Notes under the pieces: generated by a model
Told to the model about the DNA's origin: nothing
What the model saw: the letters and a program-made list of their open reading frames with translations, nothing else
The model's database searches: none
Part shown: positions 43,985-51,528 of the stretch, piece after piece
Layout of the letters: every line of letters starts with the position of its first letter
How positions within the stretch are numbered: the stretch's first letter is position 1
Made by a program: the position numbers and the translations under genes
Assembly: GCF_014836955.1 (NCBI RefSeq)
Contig: NZ_JACSPV010000010.1
Coordinates: 1-64,000 of the forward strand
Reading direction: 5' to 3'
DNA from: Bacillus norwichensis
Lineage (GTDB): Bacteria; Bacillota; Bacilli; Bacillales; Bacillaceae_C
Length of the DNA: 64,000 nucleotides

Positions 43985-44256
43985 TATGATTGTGCTGCGC
44001 CCAATTCCAGCGCCTATCGCAAACAGGCCTCGCGCTTCCTTATACGATAAGCCAACATCGGCTGCGACGTAAAGGAAGTACTGGCGCAACCGACAGGACG
44101 TCGAGATTTGAACCTGCCGACGTACAGGAAGTACTAGTGCAAGCGAAGCGACAGGACGTCGCATTTTGAGCCTGCCGACGTACAGGAAGTACTAGTGCAA
44201 GCGAAGCGACAGGACGTCGTGTTTTGAGCCTGCCGATGTACAGAGGTTTGCGCCTT
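43985..44256 (+). repeat. 58-bp dispersed repeat, three tandem units plus partial
   Basis: Unit 1 at 44066-44118 (53 bases, shortened), unit 2 at 44119-44176 and unit 3 at 44177-44234 (58 bases each, differing at about two positions), then a partial GATGTACAG. Each full unit starts GACGTACAGGAAGTACTAGT, contains GCAAGCGAAGCGACAGGACG and ends GAGCCTGCC. The 80 bases before unit 1 resemble the composite block at 15.5-15.8 kb (ATAAGCCAACATCGGC). The array sits between the metA terminator and the GalT-like gene. Confidence 0.85.
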
Positions 44257-44339
44257 TACTCATGATAAGAAAATGGAATATACAGACTTTTTTCGAGGGA
44301 AATGTTATATTGATAACTAAAAGAGGAGGGGTAGAAACA

Positions 44340-45362
44340 TTGGCAATTAAGTTGAGAAAAAAAACAGAGTTATTTACTTTTTATGACACGAAAGAGGGAA
44401 AAATTGAGCGTGAAACCGAAGTTCGCTTTGACCCGCTGACAGGGGAAACATCCCGGCTCGTTTATGATGCGGGATTGGCAATTACACCCGTAGACTATTC
44501 TGAAGCAGCCGAAAAGACAAAAAGGGTCAATTGTCCATTTTGTCCAGAGAACATATTAAATATGACACCTGTTTTTCCGCAGGAGATTGCTGAAGAAGGG
44601 CGGATTACAAAAGGTGAAGCCATTGTGTTTCCAAATCTTTTTCCATACAGCAAGCATAATGGAGTAGCTGTTTTCTCTGGTTCTCATTTTGTCCGCTTAA
44701 ACGAGTTTACGCCTGAATTGATAAAAAACGCTTTTCAGGCAGCACAGAGGTACATACATAGAGTAGCAGTAACAGATTCACAAGCAAAGTTTGCCTCAAT
44801 TAATTGGAATTACCTGCCGCTTTCAGGCGGCAGTATCATACACCCTCATCTCCATATCATTATTTCGGACACCGGGACAAATTATCAAATGAATACTTAT
44901 GAAAAAGCAAGGCAGTTTGAAATGGAGACAGGTACAAAATATTTTAATGCCCTTTCTGAAACCGAAAGATCGATTGGAGAAAGATGGATTGCTGATAATG
45001 GGACGATAACGTGGCTGCATGCTTTTGCACCAAAAAGTCATAATGATTACATAGGAATTTTTAACAAAGCCTATTCCATCGAGGATATCAATGGGGCGGA
45101 CTGGGACCATTTTGCGAAGGGGCTCCAAGCCATATTCTCCATCTTAACCGATCAAAGCTTTTCCAGTTTCAATATGATTCTTTCAATCGATCCAGAACAA
45201 AGAGAGCCTGTTCATGTCAGGCTTATTCCAAGATTGACGATAGGAGCTCTTGAAACAAGCGATATCAACTTTTTCCAGGCATTACATCAGGAGCCACTTA
45301 CTTATAAAGCTCCAGAGGACATTGCGGAAAAATCAAGGAGACGATTTGAGGAACTGCTCTAA
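44340..45362 (+). CDS. GalT-like HIT-superfamily protein
   Basis: A 340-residue protein related to galactose-1-phosphate uridylyltransferases. A zinc-like pair occurs in NCPFCPENI and the catalytic HIT-type motif is SIIHPHLHIIISD, where GalT has HPHxQ; here the last position is His, as in nucleotide hydrolases/transferases of the wider HIT family. Start is TTG 44340, since AAGAGGAGGGG lies 8 bases before it; the frame upstream to 44262 is within the repeat block. No other galactose genes are nearby, so a Leloir role is not supported. Probably a nucleotidyl transferase/hydrolase of unknown substrate. Confidence 0.75.
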   Translation: MAIKLRKKTELFTFYDTKEGKIERETEVRFDPLTGETSRLVYDAGLAITPVDYSEAAEKTKRVNCPFCPENILNMTPVFPQEIAEEGRITKGEAIVFPNLFPYSKHNGVAVFSGSHFVRLNEFTPELIKNAFQAAQRYIHRVAVTDSQAKFASINWNYLPLSGGSIIHPHLHIIISDTGTNYQMNTYEKARQFEMETGTKYFNALSETERSIGERWIADNGTITWLHAFAPKSHNDYIGIFNKAYSIEDINGADWDHFAKGLQAIFSILTDQSFSSFNMILSIDPEQREPVHVRLIPRLTIGALETSDINFFQALHQEPLTYKAPEDIAEKSRRRFEELL

Positions 45363-45435
45363 TCATACGCATGAGTGAACCATTCACCATTTCCAATAAT
45401 AGAATAAAGATGTAGAGACTTGGAGGTGGCGCTGT

Positions 45436-45864
45436 ATGGCAGTTGTAAAAGCAAGGACAGCCGATATTGACCTCTTGGCAAGGCTGCTGAGAGCAGAAGC
45501 AGAAGGCGAAGGGTTACAGGGAATGCTCCTGGTTGGCAACGTAGGGGTCAATCGAATCAGGGCAAACTGCTCCGATTTTGTCGGTCTCCGCACTATCCCG
45601 CAAATGGTATACCAACCAAAAGCATTTGAAGCCGTGACCCATGGATATTTTTATCAAAGGGCACGAGAAAGCGAAAGAAGGCTGGCAAGACGATCAGTGC
45701 AAGGAGAACGACTATGGCCTGCTAAATTTAGCCTTTGGTATTTCAGGCCGCAGGGCGATTGTCCTGCTACATGGTATGATCAACCGTTGGTCGGCAGGTT
45801 TAAATTGCACTGTTTTTATGAACCAACTGGCGAGGAGTGCGAGAATATCTATACAACATTTTAG
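45436..45864 (+). CDS. cwlJ: Spore cortex-lytic cell wall hydrolase CwlJ
   Basis: A 142-residue enzyme of the SleB/CwlJ (hydrolase_2) family that breaks cortex peptidoglycan during germination, especially Ca-DPA-triggered. Nearly collinear with B. subtilis CwlJ: LLARLLRAEAEGEGLQGMLL with the catalytic Glu region, NVGVNRIRANCSDF, YQPKAFEAVTHGYFYQRA and KFSLWYFRPQGDCPATWYDQ. As in CwlJ, there is no signal peptide and no peptidoglycan-binding domain, consistent with coat localisation. GGAGGTGG precedes the ATG. gerQ, the usual partner, is not in the window. Confidence 0.95.
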   Translation: MAVVKARTADIDLLARLLRAEAEGEGLQGMLLVGNVGVNRIRANCSDFVGLRTIPQMVYQPKAFEAVTHGYFYQRARESERRLARRSVQGERLWPAKFSLWYFRPQGDCPATWYDQPLVGRFKLHCFYEPTGEECENIYTTF

Positions 45865-45873
45865 CGATTTAAA

Positions 45874-45913
45874 AACAAACAAGCGAGATTAATTCGCCTG
45901 TTTGTTTTTTCAT
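45874..45913 (+). terminator. Terminator of cwlJ
   Basis: AACAAACA.GCGA pairs with TCGC.TGTTTGTT (one mismatch), followed by TTTTTT. Confidence 0.8.
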
Positions 45914-45954
45914 TGTGAGTGAAGATATATAGAATTATTCAAAGGAGCTTGATC

Positions 45955-46012
45955 TTTGACGGACAGAACAAACTAGTGCCACCGAAGCCACAGGATGTGG
46001 CAGCCAACGCTT
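45955..46012 (+). repeat. 58-bp dispersed repeat, diverged copy
   Basis: GACGGACAG...AACTAGTGCC...CGAAGCCACAGGATGTGGC aligns with the 58-bp unit with about 10 differences in its first 43 bases. GCCAC/GTGGC can pair, in place of GCGACGT/ACGTCGC in other copies. The overlapping 82-codon open frame (45919-46167) is therefore unlikely to be a gene. Confidence 0.55.
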
Positions 46013-46045
46013 CCATTGAGGTCGCTGAAGAACCGCCTCATCGGA

Positions 46046-46690
46046 TCAAGGAGCTTGCGCTTTTCTTAAATAAAAGGATAAGAGCCGTTTTTTATAAATT
46101 TTCTTATAAAGATAGGCAATTCCATTTAACAGGAAAGCTGGAAATTTTTTTGGGAAATAGGGTTTAAGATAAAAGTAGGAAAAAGCACTTTTGATGTCTT
46201 CCCATTGAGGGCATTTTTGTGATTGTCGAAAGCGGGCAACATCAATTACTTTTATTGAACCATTGGGCGTGATGATGATGTTTCGCAAATGAACATCTGA
46301 TGGGTTTAACCCTTTTTTTCTAGCTAAGTATAGGGCAAAATCGACTTCATTTATTTCTTTTTCAGAAATCGGAATGCCAAGTGTTAAGCACTCAAAAAGC
46401 GTATAGCCTTCTACATAATCAATAACAATATAGTTTAAACCGGATCCATAAATATTAGGAAAAAAGTCAATGTCTTTGATTATTTGATAAATGTACGCTT
46501 CTTCCAATGCAATATTGTTCAATCCAGGAAAGAATATTTTCATCGCTTTAGTTGTATTATTTATTAAAAATACAAAGGCACTACGTCCAACACCTATTAA
46601 TTTTAAGGAATCTGCTTGTCCAACAACCATAGGTTTTCCATTGATATATTGTATTTGAACACTTTCTGCTAATTTTTTATAAAAATTCAT
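46046..46690 (-). CDS. Small serine/threonine protein kinase-like protein (YrzF family)
   Basis: A 214-residue, single-domain kinase-fold protein. Visible motifs: Gly-loop LIGVGRSAFVFLI, the ATP-anchoring Lys in AMKIFF, hinge YIVIDYVEGYTLFE, a catalytic-loop variant NPSDVHLRNIII with Asp and Asn retained, and the metal-binding Asp in IKVIDVARF. It is a compact kinase like B. subtilis YrzF, with no membrane or sensor domain. Start ATG 46690 has GGAG 6 bases upstream; the longer frame to 46813 runs into a riboswitch. The gene lies directly behind a yybP-ykoY (Mn) riboswitch. Substrate unknown. Confidence 0.8.
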   Translation of the reverse strand: MNFYKKLAESVQIQYINGKPMVVGQADSLKLIGVGRSAFVFLINNTTKAMKIFFPGLNNIALEEAYIYQIIKDIDFFPNIYGSGLNYIVIDYVEGYTLFECLTLGIPISEKEINEVDFALYLARKKGLNPSDVHLRNIIITPNGSIKVIDVARFRQSQKCPQWEDIKSAFSYFYLKPYFPKKFPAFLLNGIAYLYKKIYKKRLLSFYLRKAQAP

Positions 46691-46756
46691 TATGATCTCC
46701 TTTTTTAAAAAGACATCCGTACCAATTCCTAGGTCAGGTCTTTTTAAAAAAGGAAA

Positions 46757-46867
46757 AAGACCCTGCCAAAAATTGGCAAGGTCTCGCAAACAACACAACT
46801 GTGCTGCCAACAAAGCCGAGGAATAACTCCTGTATTGACGACTTTGCTGTATAGCTACTCCCCTTAT
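46757..46867 (-). ncRNA. yybP-ykoY (manganese) riboswitch with terminator
   Basis: On the minus strand the leader begins AGGGGAGTAGC, then has CAAAGTCGTCAATAC, CCTCGGCTTTGTTGGC and GAGACCTTGCC, which are the conserved parts of the yybP-ykoY aptamer in order (paired CAAAG/CTTTG stem, cross-strand loops that bind Mn2+). GACCTTGCCA can pair with TGGCAGGGTC just downstream, followed by TTTTTCC, forming an intrinsic terminator. Mn2+ binding normally stabilises the aptamer and lets transcription continue. The downstream gene is a protein kinase rather than the usual Mn exporter or TerC-type protein. Confidence 0.93.
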
Positions 46868-46896
46868 GTGGAAGATATGATTATTGTAATAAGTAT

Positions 46897-46926
46897 ATTA
46901 TAAAGTTCTATATACTTTGGAGTCAA
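46897..46926 (-). promoter_or_regulatory. Sigma-A promoter of the riboswitch-kinase transcript
   Basis: Minus-strand TTGACT and TATAAT separated by 18 bases, about 30 bases before the conserved start of the riboswitch. Confidence 0.7.
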
Positions 46927-47009
46927 ATTTTACTGTTAATATTTGACCAACTAAAAGTATCGAAATTCCTAATTTGAATCTGTAACTGAACGGATTTGAT
47001 TAAGGGATG

Positions 47010-47058
47010 AAAAACTCCAGATTCCATCAATATCCATCATGGAATCCGGAGTTTTTGT
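47010..47058 (-). terminator. Terminator of the cydABS operon
   Basis: CTCCAGATTCCAT pairs with ATGGAATCCGGAG (one mismatch) with A and T tracts on the two sides; it lies immediately after the cydS stop. Confidence 0.85.
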
Positions 47059-47060
47059 GA

Positions 47061-47165
47061 TTATTTCTTAGTAACCGCACGGTCTTTTGGAGCTGCCCAA
47101 AACGCTACTGCGATGGCCACTCCGAGTACAATGAAAGGGGCGTAAAAAATGAAGAAATTATGCAT
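47061..47165 (-). CDS. cydS: Cytochrome bd oxidase small subunit CydS
   Basis: A 34-residue single-helix protein, MHNFFIFYAPFIVLGVAIAV then AFWAAPKDRAVTKK. It closely resembles the 33-residue CydS of the Geobacillus thermodenitrificans bd oxidase structure, including YAP and AFW..KD, where it sits beside CydA and stabilises the haem. AAAGGAG lies 7 bases before the ATG, 16 bases downstream of cydB. This gene is shorter than most annotation cut-offs. Confidence 0.88.
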   Translation of the reverse strand: MHNFFIFYAPFIVLGVAIAVAFWAAPKDRAVTKK

Positions 47166-47180
47166 ATGCAATCTCCTTTA

Positions 47181-48203
47181 TTAATATGGATCTGATTTAC
47201 CTGTGACATAATCCTTATTGAAAAGAAACAACCGTAAGAGTAAATAAAGAGAAGGGATTAACAATCCCAGACCTGCAATAAAGGCAACGATCAACGATAT
47301 CGCCATGACCTCATTAGTAAAGCTGTCGTAAATCGTCAAGTGCGGGTAAAGCAAATAGGGGTAGTGAGAGAAGCCGTATGCGAAAAACGCAAGGGCAAAC
47401 TGACCCGCCAGCAAGCCGAAAGCTCTTCCGTAATGTTTTCTTTTCCAGATAAGCCATACAGTTCCGATAAAGAGTAGGAAAGATAAAGCAAACATCCACC
47501 AGAGATCAAGTAAATTTCCAAAGTGTTCCGGGTTATGGTCACGAAGCTCAACAATAATCCCAGAAGCAGTAATGATCAGCGGCAGAGACCAAATGAGTGC
47601 GTATCTTCTCATTAGTTCTGTCGCATCCTTATCCTTTGCCTTATGGGCGTACCAAGTCAGAAAAACAGCAGATATATACAATACGGCTGCAATACTTAAT
47701 ACTACAATGCTCCATGTAAGGGGGCTGGTAAACAGCGCCCAGTAATCCAATACAGGCTTATCATCTACCATCGAAACAAAGCCGCCCTCCGAGATTGTTA
47801 GCACAATCGATAAGGAGGCTGGAAGGAACAGCCCGGAGAGGCCATACATGAAGGAATATCCCTTATGCCCCTTTGCTCCATAAGTTTCAAAAGCATAGTA
47901 GGACCCCCTAATAGCCAGAAGTATAATGGCTATACTCGCAGGGATAAGGAGAATAGTCCCGTAATAAAAGGCTGTTTTTGGAAAAAATCCGACGATACCT
48001 ACAAAAAAGAATACAAGAAATACATTGGTCACTTCCCATACAGGGGACAGGTAGCGCTGGATAATATTTGTCAAAATATGCTGCTTTCCTGCATACAGGC
48101 TGTATGCGTTAAAAAATCCTGCGCCGAAGTCTACGGAAGCAACAATAACGTAGCCAAATAAAAATGTCCATAACACCATGATTCCTAATATTTCTAGATT
48201 CAT
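47181..48203 (-). CDS. cydB: Cytochrome bd ubiquinol/menaquinol oxidase subunit II
   Basis: A 340-residue, nine-helix subunit II of the high-affinity terminal oxidase. Conserved features include VDFGAGFFNAYSLYAGK in the first helix region, SPVWEVTNVFLVFFFVG and SSFAFETYG-like YYAFETYGAKGHKG. Length matches Geobacillus CydB (342). It overlaps cydA by 4 bases and is followed by cydS, forming the complete cydABS oxidase. It allows respiration at low oxygen. Confidence 0.94.
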   Translation of the reverse strand: MNLEILGIMVLWTFLFGYVIVASVDFGAGFFNAYSLYAGKQHILTNIIQRYLSPVWEVTNVFLVFFFVGIVGFFPKTAFYYGTILLIPASIAIILLAIRGSYYAFETYGAKGHKGYSFMYGLSGLFLPASLSIVLTISEGGFVSMVDDKPVLDYWALFTSPLTWSIVVLSIAAVLYISAVFLTWYAHKAKDKDATELMRRYALIWSLPLIITASGIIVELRDHNPEHFGNLLDLWWMFALSFLLFIGTVWLIWKRKHYGRAFGLLAGQFALAFFAYGFSHYPYLLYPHLTIYDSFTNEVMAISLIVAFIAGLGLLIPSLYLLLRLFLFNKDYVTGKSDPY

Positions 48204-49546
48204 CGAACGACACCGCCTTTTTCTTCCTGACGATCTTTGAGCTCACGTTCAACAGGGTTGCTACGGAACATTCTTGTCAATACTACGACACTACCTATTG
48301 CTAGGATGATATACACCCCGGCAAACAGGACGAGCATAAGATCAACCTGTCCGCTTGTTGTTGCAGCATCCGACGTCTTCATCAAACCATAAAGAATCCA
48401 AGGCTGTCTTCCCACTTCAGCCAGCCACCATCCCATTTCAATTGCGAGGATGGAGAGGGGGCCTCCGAGCACAATCAGACGGCGAAACCATTTTGTCTGA
48501 ATAAATCTCCAGTTTCTATTGGCTCCCAGTAAGAATACAATCGACAATAATGTCATCCACATACCTACCGACACCATAATATCGAAGAGATAGTGAATAT
48601 ACAGAGGTGGGATCTCCTCATCGATAAACTGGTCAAGACCGACAACTTCGGCAGAGGGTTTGCTGTATGCCAAAATGCTGAGTGCCTTCGGAACTTTAAA
48701 GGCGTATTTCACTTCTTCATTTTCTAATTTTCCGAATAAAACCAGTGGGGCATCTCCAGATGTTTCGAAATGCCATTCAGCCGCTGCAAGCTTTTCCGGC
48801 TGATAATCCGCTAAGTATTTACCAGAGAAGTCTCCGATAACTGCTGTAGCAATGGAAAAAATCAGTCCGATCTTCATGGTCAAAAATAAAGCCTTTTTAT
48901 GATAAATATGGTCCGACCCTTTTAATAACCTGAACCCGGCAATAGATGCCAACACAAAAGCGGAAGTCATAAACGCACTGGCAACGACGTGTGCTACCTT
49001 TGTAGGCATCGCCGGATTGAACATGGCAATGATTGGGTTGATATTCACGAGCTCCCCATTTACAATGTCAAAGCCTTGTGGTGAATTCATAAATGCGTTG
49101 ACGATTGTAATAAAAACAGCCGAGAAGGCTGCTCCTGCTGCAACTGGTATCAATAGCATAAGATGTTTCCGTTGATCCTCGAAACGATCCCAAGTGTATA
49201 AATAAATTCCGAGGAAAATCGCCTCGAAAAAGAAAGCGAAAGTTTCCATAAATAGCGGTAAAGCTATAACATTACCTGCCAATTCCATAAAATTTGGCCA
49301 TAAAAGCGAGAGTTGCAATCCTATCGCCGTACCCGTCACAACCCCGACAGCAACAGTGATGACAAAGCCACGAGCCCATCGTCTTGCTAATAAAATATAA
49401 TGCTCATCATTCTTCCTGATGCCGACCCACTGTGCAATCATAATCATCAGCGGAACGCCAACCCCAATTGTGGCGTATATGATATGGAAAGAGAGGGTAA
49501 GTTCGGTCAATAGCCTGCTGTAAAACAAAGAGTCTCCATTAAACAT
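48200..49546 (-). CDS. cydA: Cytochrome bd ubiquinol/menaquinol oxidase subunit I
   Basis: Haem-bearing subunit I (448 residues, the same as Geobacillus CydA, with a short Q loop). Conserved residues appear in LTLSFHIIYATIGVG (haem His near the N terminus), LFMETFAFFFEAIFLGIYLY (Glu of the proton path), NSPQGFD, KVAHVVASAFMTSAF and the C-terminal GWWLAEVGRQPW. ATG 49546 has AAGGGTGG upstream. It heads the cydABS operon and is preceded by a 32-codon frame and a Rex-like operator. Confidence 0.95.
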   Translation of the reverse strand: MFNGDSLFYSRLLTELTLSFHIIYATIGVGVPLMIMIAQWVGIRKNDEHYILLARRWARGFVITVAVGVVTGTAIGLQLSLLWPNFMELAGNVIALPLFMETFAFFFEAIFLGIYLYTWDRFEDQRKHLMLLIPVAAGAAFSAVFITIVNAFMNSPQGFDIVNGELVNINPIIAMFNPAMPTKVAHVVASAFMTSAFVLASIAGFRLLKGSDHIYHKKALFLTMKIGLIFSIATAVIGDFSGKYLADYQPEKLAAAEWHFETSGDAPLVLFGKLENEEVKYAFKVPKALSILAYSKPSAEVVGLDQFIDEEIPPLYIHYLFDIMVSVGMWMTLLSIVFLLGANRNWRFIQTKWFRRLIVLGGPLSILAIEMGWWLAEVGRQPWILYGLMKTSDAATTSGQVDLMLVLFAGVYIILAIGSVVVLTRMFRSNPVERELKDRQEEKGGVVR

Positions 49547-49564
49547 TAAACTTCCACCCTTTCA

Positions 49565-49663
49565 TTAACTTCCAAAAATTCGTCCAAGCATAGATAAAAG
49601 CATAATGGCCGCAACACCAAATGCAAGTCCCATCAAAATCCGTTCATGTTTTTTGTACATCAT
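49565..49663 (-). CDS. Small single-helix membrane protein encoded just upstream of cydA
   Basis: A 32-residue frame, MMYKKHERILMGLAFGVAAI then MLLSMLGRIFGS: a basic start and one membrane helix. GAGGGG precedes the paired ATG codons at proper spacing, and the stop lies 18 bases before the cydA start, within the same transcript. I do not recognise the family. By position and form it may be an additional small subunit, assembly factor or leader peptide for the bd oxidase. Confidence 0.6.
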   Translation of the reverse strand: MMYKKHERILMGLAFGVAAIMLLSMLGRIFGS

Positions 49664-49750
49664 TTAAACACCCCTCATTTTTATAATACCCTTGATTGAG
49701 TTTTTTGAACGGATATTATGTGGCAAATTGTTATCGTCTTTATGATAAAG

Positions 49751-49768
49751 TTGTGAAAAAATGCACAA
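49751..49768. promoter_or_regulatory. Rex-like operator upstream of cydA
   Basis: TTGTGAAAAAATGCACAA matches the Rex consensus TTGTGAANNNNTTCACAA with one difference (T to G). Rex represses cydABCD in Bacillus when NADH is low, and the site lies about 90 bases before the small frame that precedes cydA. Confidence 0.75.
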
Positions 49769-50320
49769 GTAGTTGTTTTCTATTCTGAAGCCTGTTTTAT
49801 GCAACGAAAACATTAATAATATATTAAAATAATGTTCAAATTGGAAATAACATATGAAAGTTGAATGGCTTGAAAACCTGACAAAAATTACGATAGCAGT
49901 TTGATCCCTGTGGCTTGAAGAAACCGCATTTTTTTTACAAAAACAGGAAAATATTATGTTTTAATATCAAGTGTTGGTACCTGTTCCTAATTTCTTTGCG
50001 GGTATTAGTACTTGCTCCCAAGAGCTGATGGTGTTGCAGTTAAATTTTCTTAATTGATACACTTTTTGTGGTAAAAAGAGGTGTTTAGAATAAATCCCGC
50101 TGCTTGATTCCTATATCAGTTTACTTGTCCCCTGAATGATATATGGCGAATGTAAACTGCATTTCGAATAAATTTTCAAACCCAATTTACAGCGATTCGG
50201 AAAATCAATGAGTAAGAAGCATAAATGACCAAATCCACTACTATAATCGTAAAGGCGGGTTTGCTTCGCTTCATGGGATTCAAATCCTGTTTATATAAAG
50301 GCTGATGGAGGTCAATAAAC
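49769..50320. other. Divergent intergenic region between cydA and the sulfide oxidation operon
   Basis: About 550 bases, AT-rich, with no supported gene. It must contain promoters for both directions. I saw no clear CstR or CsoR-type site. TGGAGG precedes ATG 50321. Confidence 0.4.
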
Positions 50321-51514
50321 ATGGATAAACATTATCAGATCGTCATTATTGGAGGAGGAACAGCGGGCATCAGTACAGCTGCAAGGCTTTTAAAAGACTT
50401 AAGGTCACTTGCTGGGGAGATTGCCATTATCGATCCCGCTGAAAAGCATTACTATCAACCACTTTGGACATTAGTGGGGGGAGGAGAAGCCAAAAAGGAA
50501 GAGACTGAAAGAAGTATGACAGAATTGATTCCTCAAGGAGCTGATTGGATTCAATCGGCAGTTACCTTTATTGAGTCTGAAGAAAATTATGTTCAGCTAT
50601 CTGATGGGGTTAAGCTTAGATATGAATATTTGATTGTGGCCGCGGGAATAGAAATTGATTGGGAAGGGATAAAAGGGCTGACAGAAACACTTGGACAAAA
50701 TGGAGTGTGTAGTAATTATTCCTATCAATATACAGATTATACATGGGATGTGATTAGGAATTTCAAAGGCGGGAATGCGTTGTTCACACATCCGGCGACT
50801 CCCATCAAGTGTGGGGGAGCTCCGCAGAAAATTATGTATTTAGCAGAAGATTATTTCAGCAGGACAGGCATCAGGGACAAGGTGGAAGTTATTTTCGGTT
50901 CGGCCAATCATGCTATTTTTGATGTCAAAAAATACAGGCTTGCCCTTGAGAAGATTTTAGAGAGGAAAAAAATCGATGTACGATTTAAACACAATCTAAT
51001 AGAAGTACAAGGTGATTTGCAGGTAGCGATTTTTGAACATGTTGAAACAAAGGAACAGACTTCAATCCATTATGACATGCTTCACGTCACTCCGCCGATG
51101 CGTGCACCGGCTTTCATAAGAAATAGCATGGTTGCAGATGAAGCCGGCTGGGTTGATGTTCATCCTCATACGCTGCAGCATCAAAAATATGAAAATATCT
51201 TTTCACTCGGTGATTGCTCCAACTTACCAACATCCAAGACAGGCGCGGCAATTCGAAAGCAATATCCCGTCGTTGTTAAAAACCTCTTGTCTTTTATGAA
51301 AGGAGAAGCGCTGGGCGCCAAATATGACGGCTACAGTTCTTGTCCGCTAGTGACAGGGTATAACACATTAATATTAGCTGAATTCAATTATGATAAACAA
51401 CCGAAAGAGTCATTTCCATTCAACCAGGCAAAGGAACGGCGCAGTATGTACGTGATGAAAAAAGATATGCTTCCGATCATATATTGGAATGGGATGTTAA
51501 AAGGAACCATGTAG
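50321..51514 (+). CDS. sqr: Sulfide:quinone oxidoreductase-like flavoprotein
   Basis: A 397-residue FAD enzyme that oxidises sulfide and passes electrons to quinone, giving persulfide. The FAD motif is IVIIGGGTAGISTAARL; the redox-active cysteines are expected in PIKCGGAPQKIMYLAED and YSSCPLVTGYNTLILAEF. The second phrase is typical of type II (mitochondrial-type) SQR. ATP-independent and membrane-peripheral in the family. It heads an operon with a DUF1641 protein and a persulfide dioxygenase/rhodanese, which makes SQR the best assignment over a generic NADH dehydrogenase. Confidence 0.88.
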   Translation: MDKHYQIVIIGGGTAGISTAARLLKDLRSLAGEIAIIDPAEKHYYQPLWTLVGGGEAKKEETERSMTELIPQGADWIQSAVTFIESEENYVQLSDGVKLRYEYLIVAAGIEIDWEGIKGLTETLGQNGVCSNYSYQYTDYTWDVIRNFKGGNALFTHPATPIKCGGAPQKIMYLAEDYFSRTGIRDKVEVIFGSANHAIFDVKKYRLALEKILERKKIDVRFKHNLIEVQGDLQVAIFEHVETKEQTSIHYDMLHVTPPMRAPAFIRNSMVADEAGWVDVHPHTLQHQKYENIFSLGDCSNLPTSKTGAAIRKQYPVVVKNLLSFMKGEALGAKYDGYSSCPLVTGYNTLILAEFNYDKQPKESFPFNQAKERRSMYVMKKDMLPIIYWNGMLKGTM

Positions 51515-51528
51515 GGAGGTTCAAATAG

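Noticed and set aside
44066-44256. CRISPR array (regular repeats)
   Set aside because: Units are contiguous tandem copies without variable spacers, and no cas genes occur in the window.
45919-46167. 82-codon plus-strand frame after cwlJ
   Set aside because: Its first part is a diverged 58-bp repeat unit and its last part is antisense to the kinase gene; no homology.
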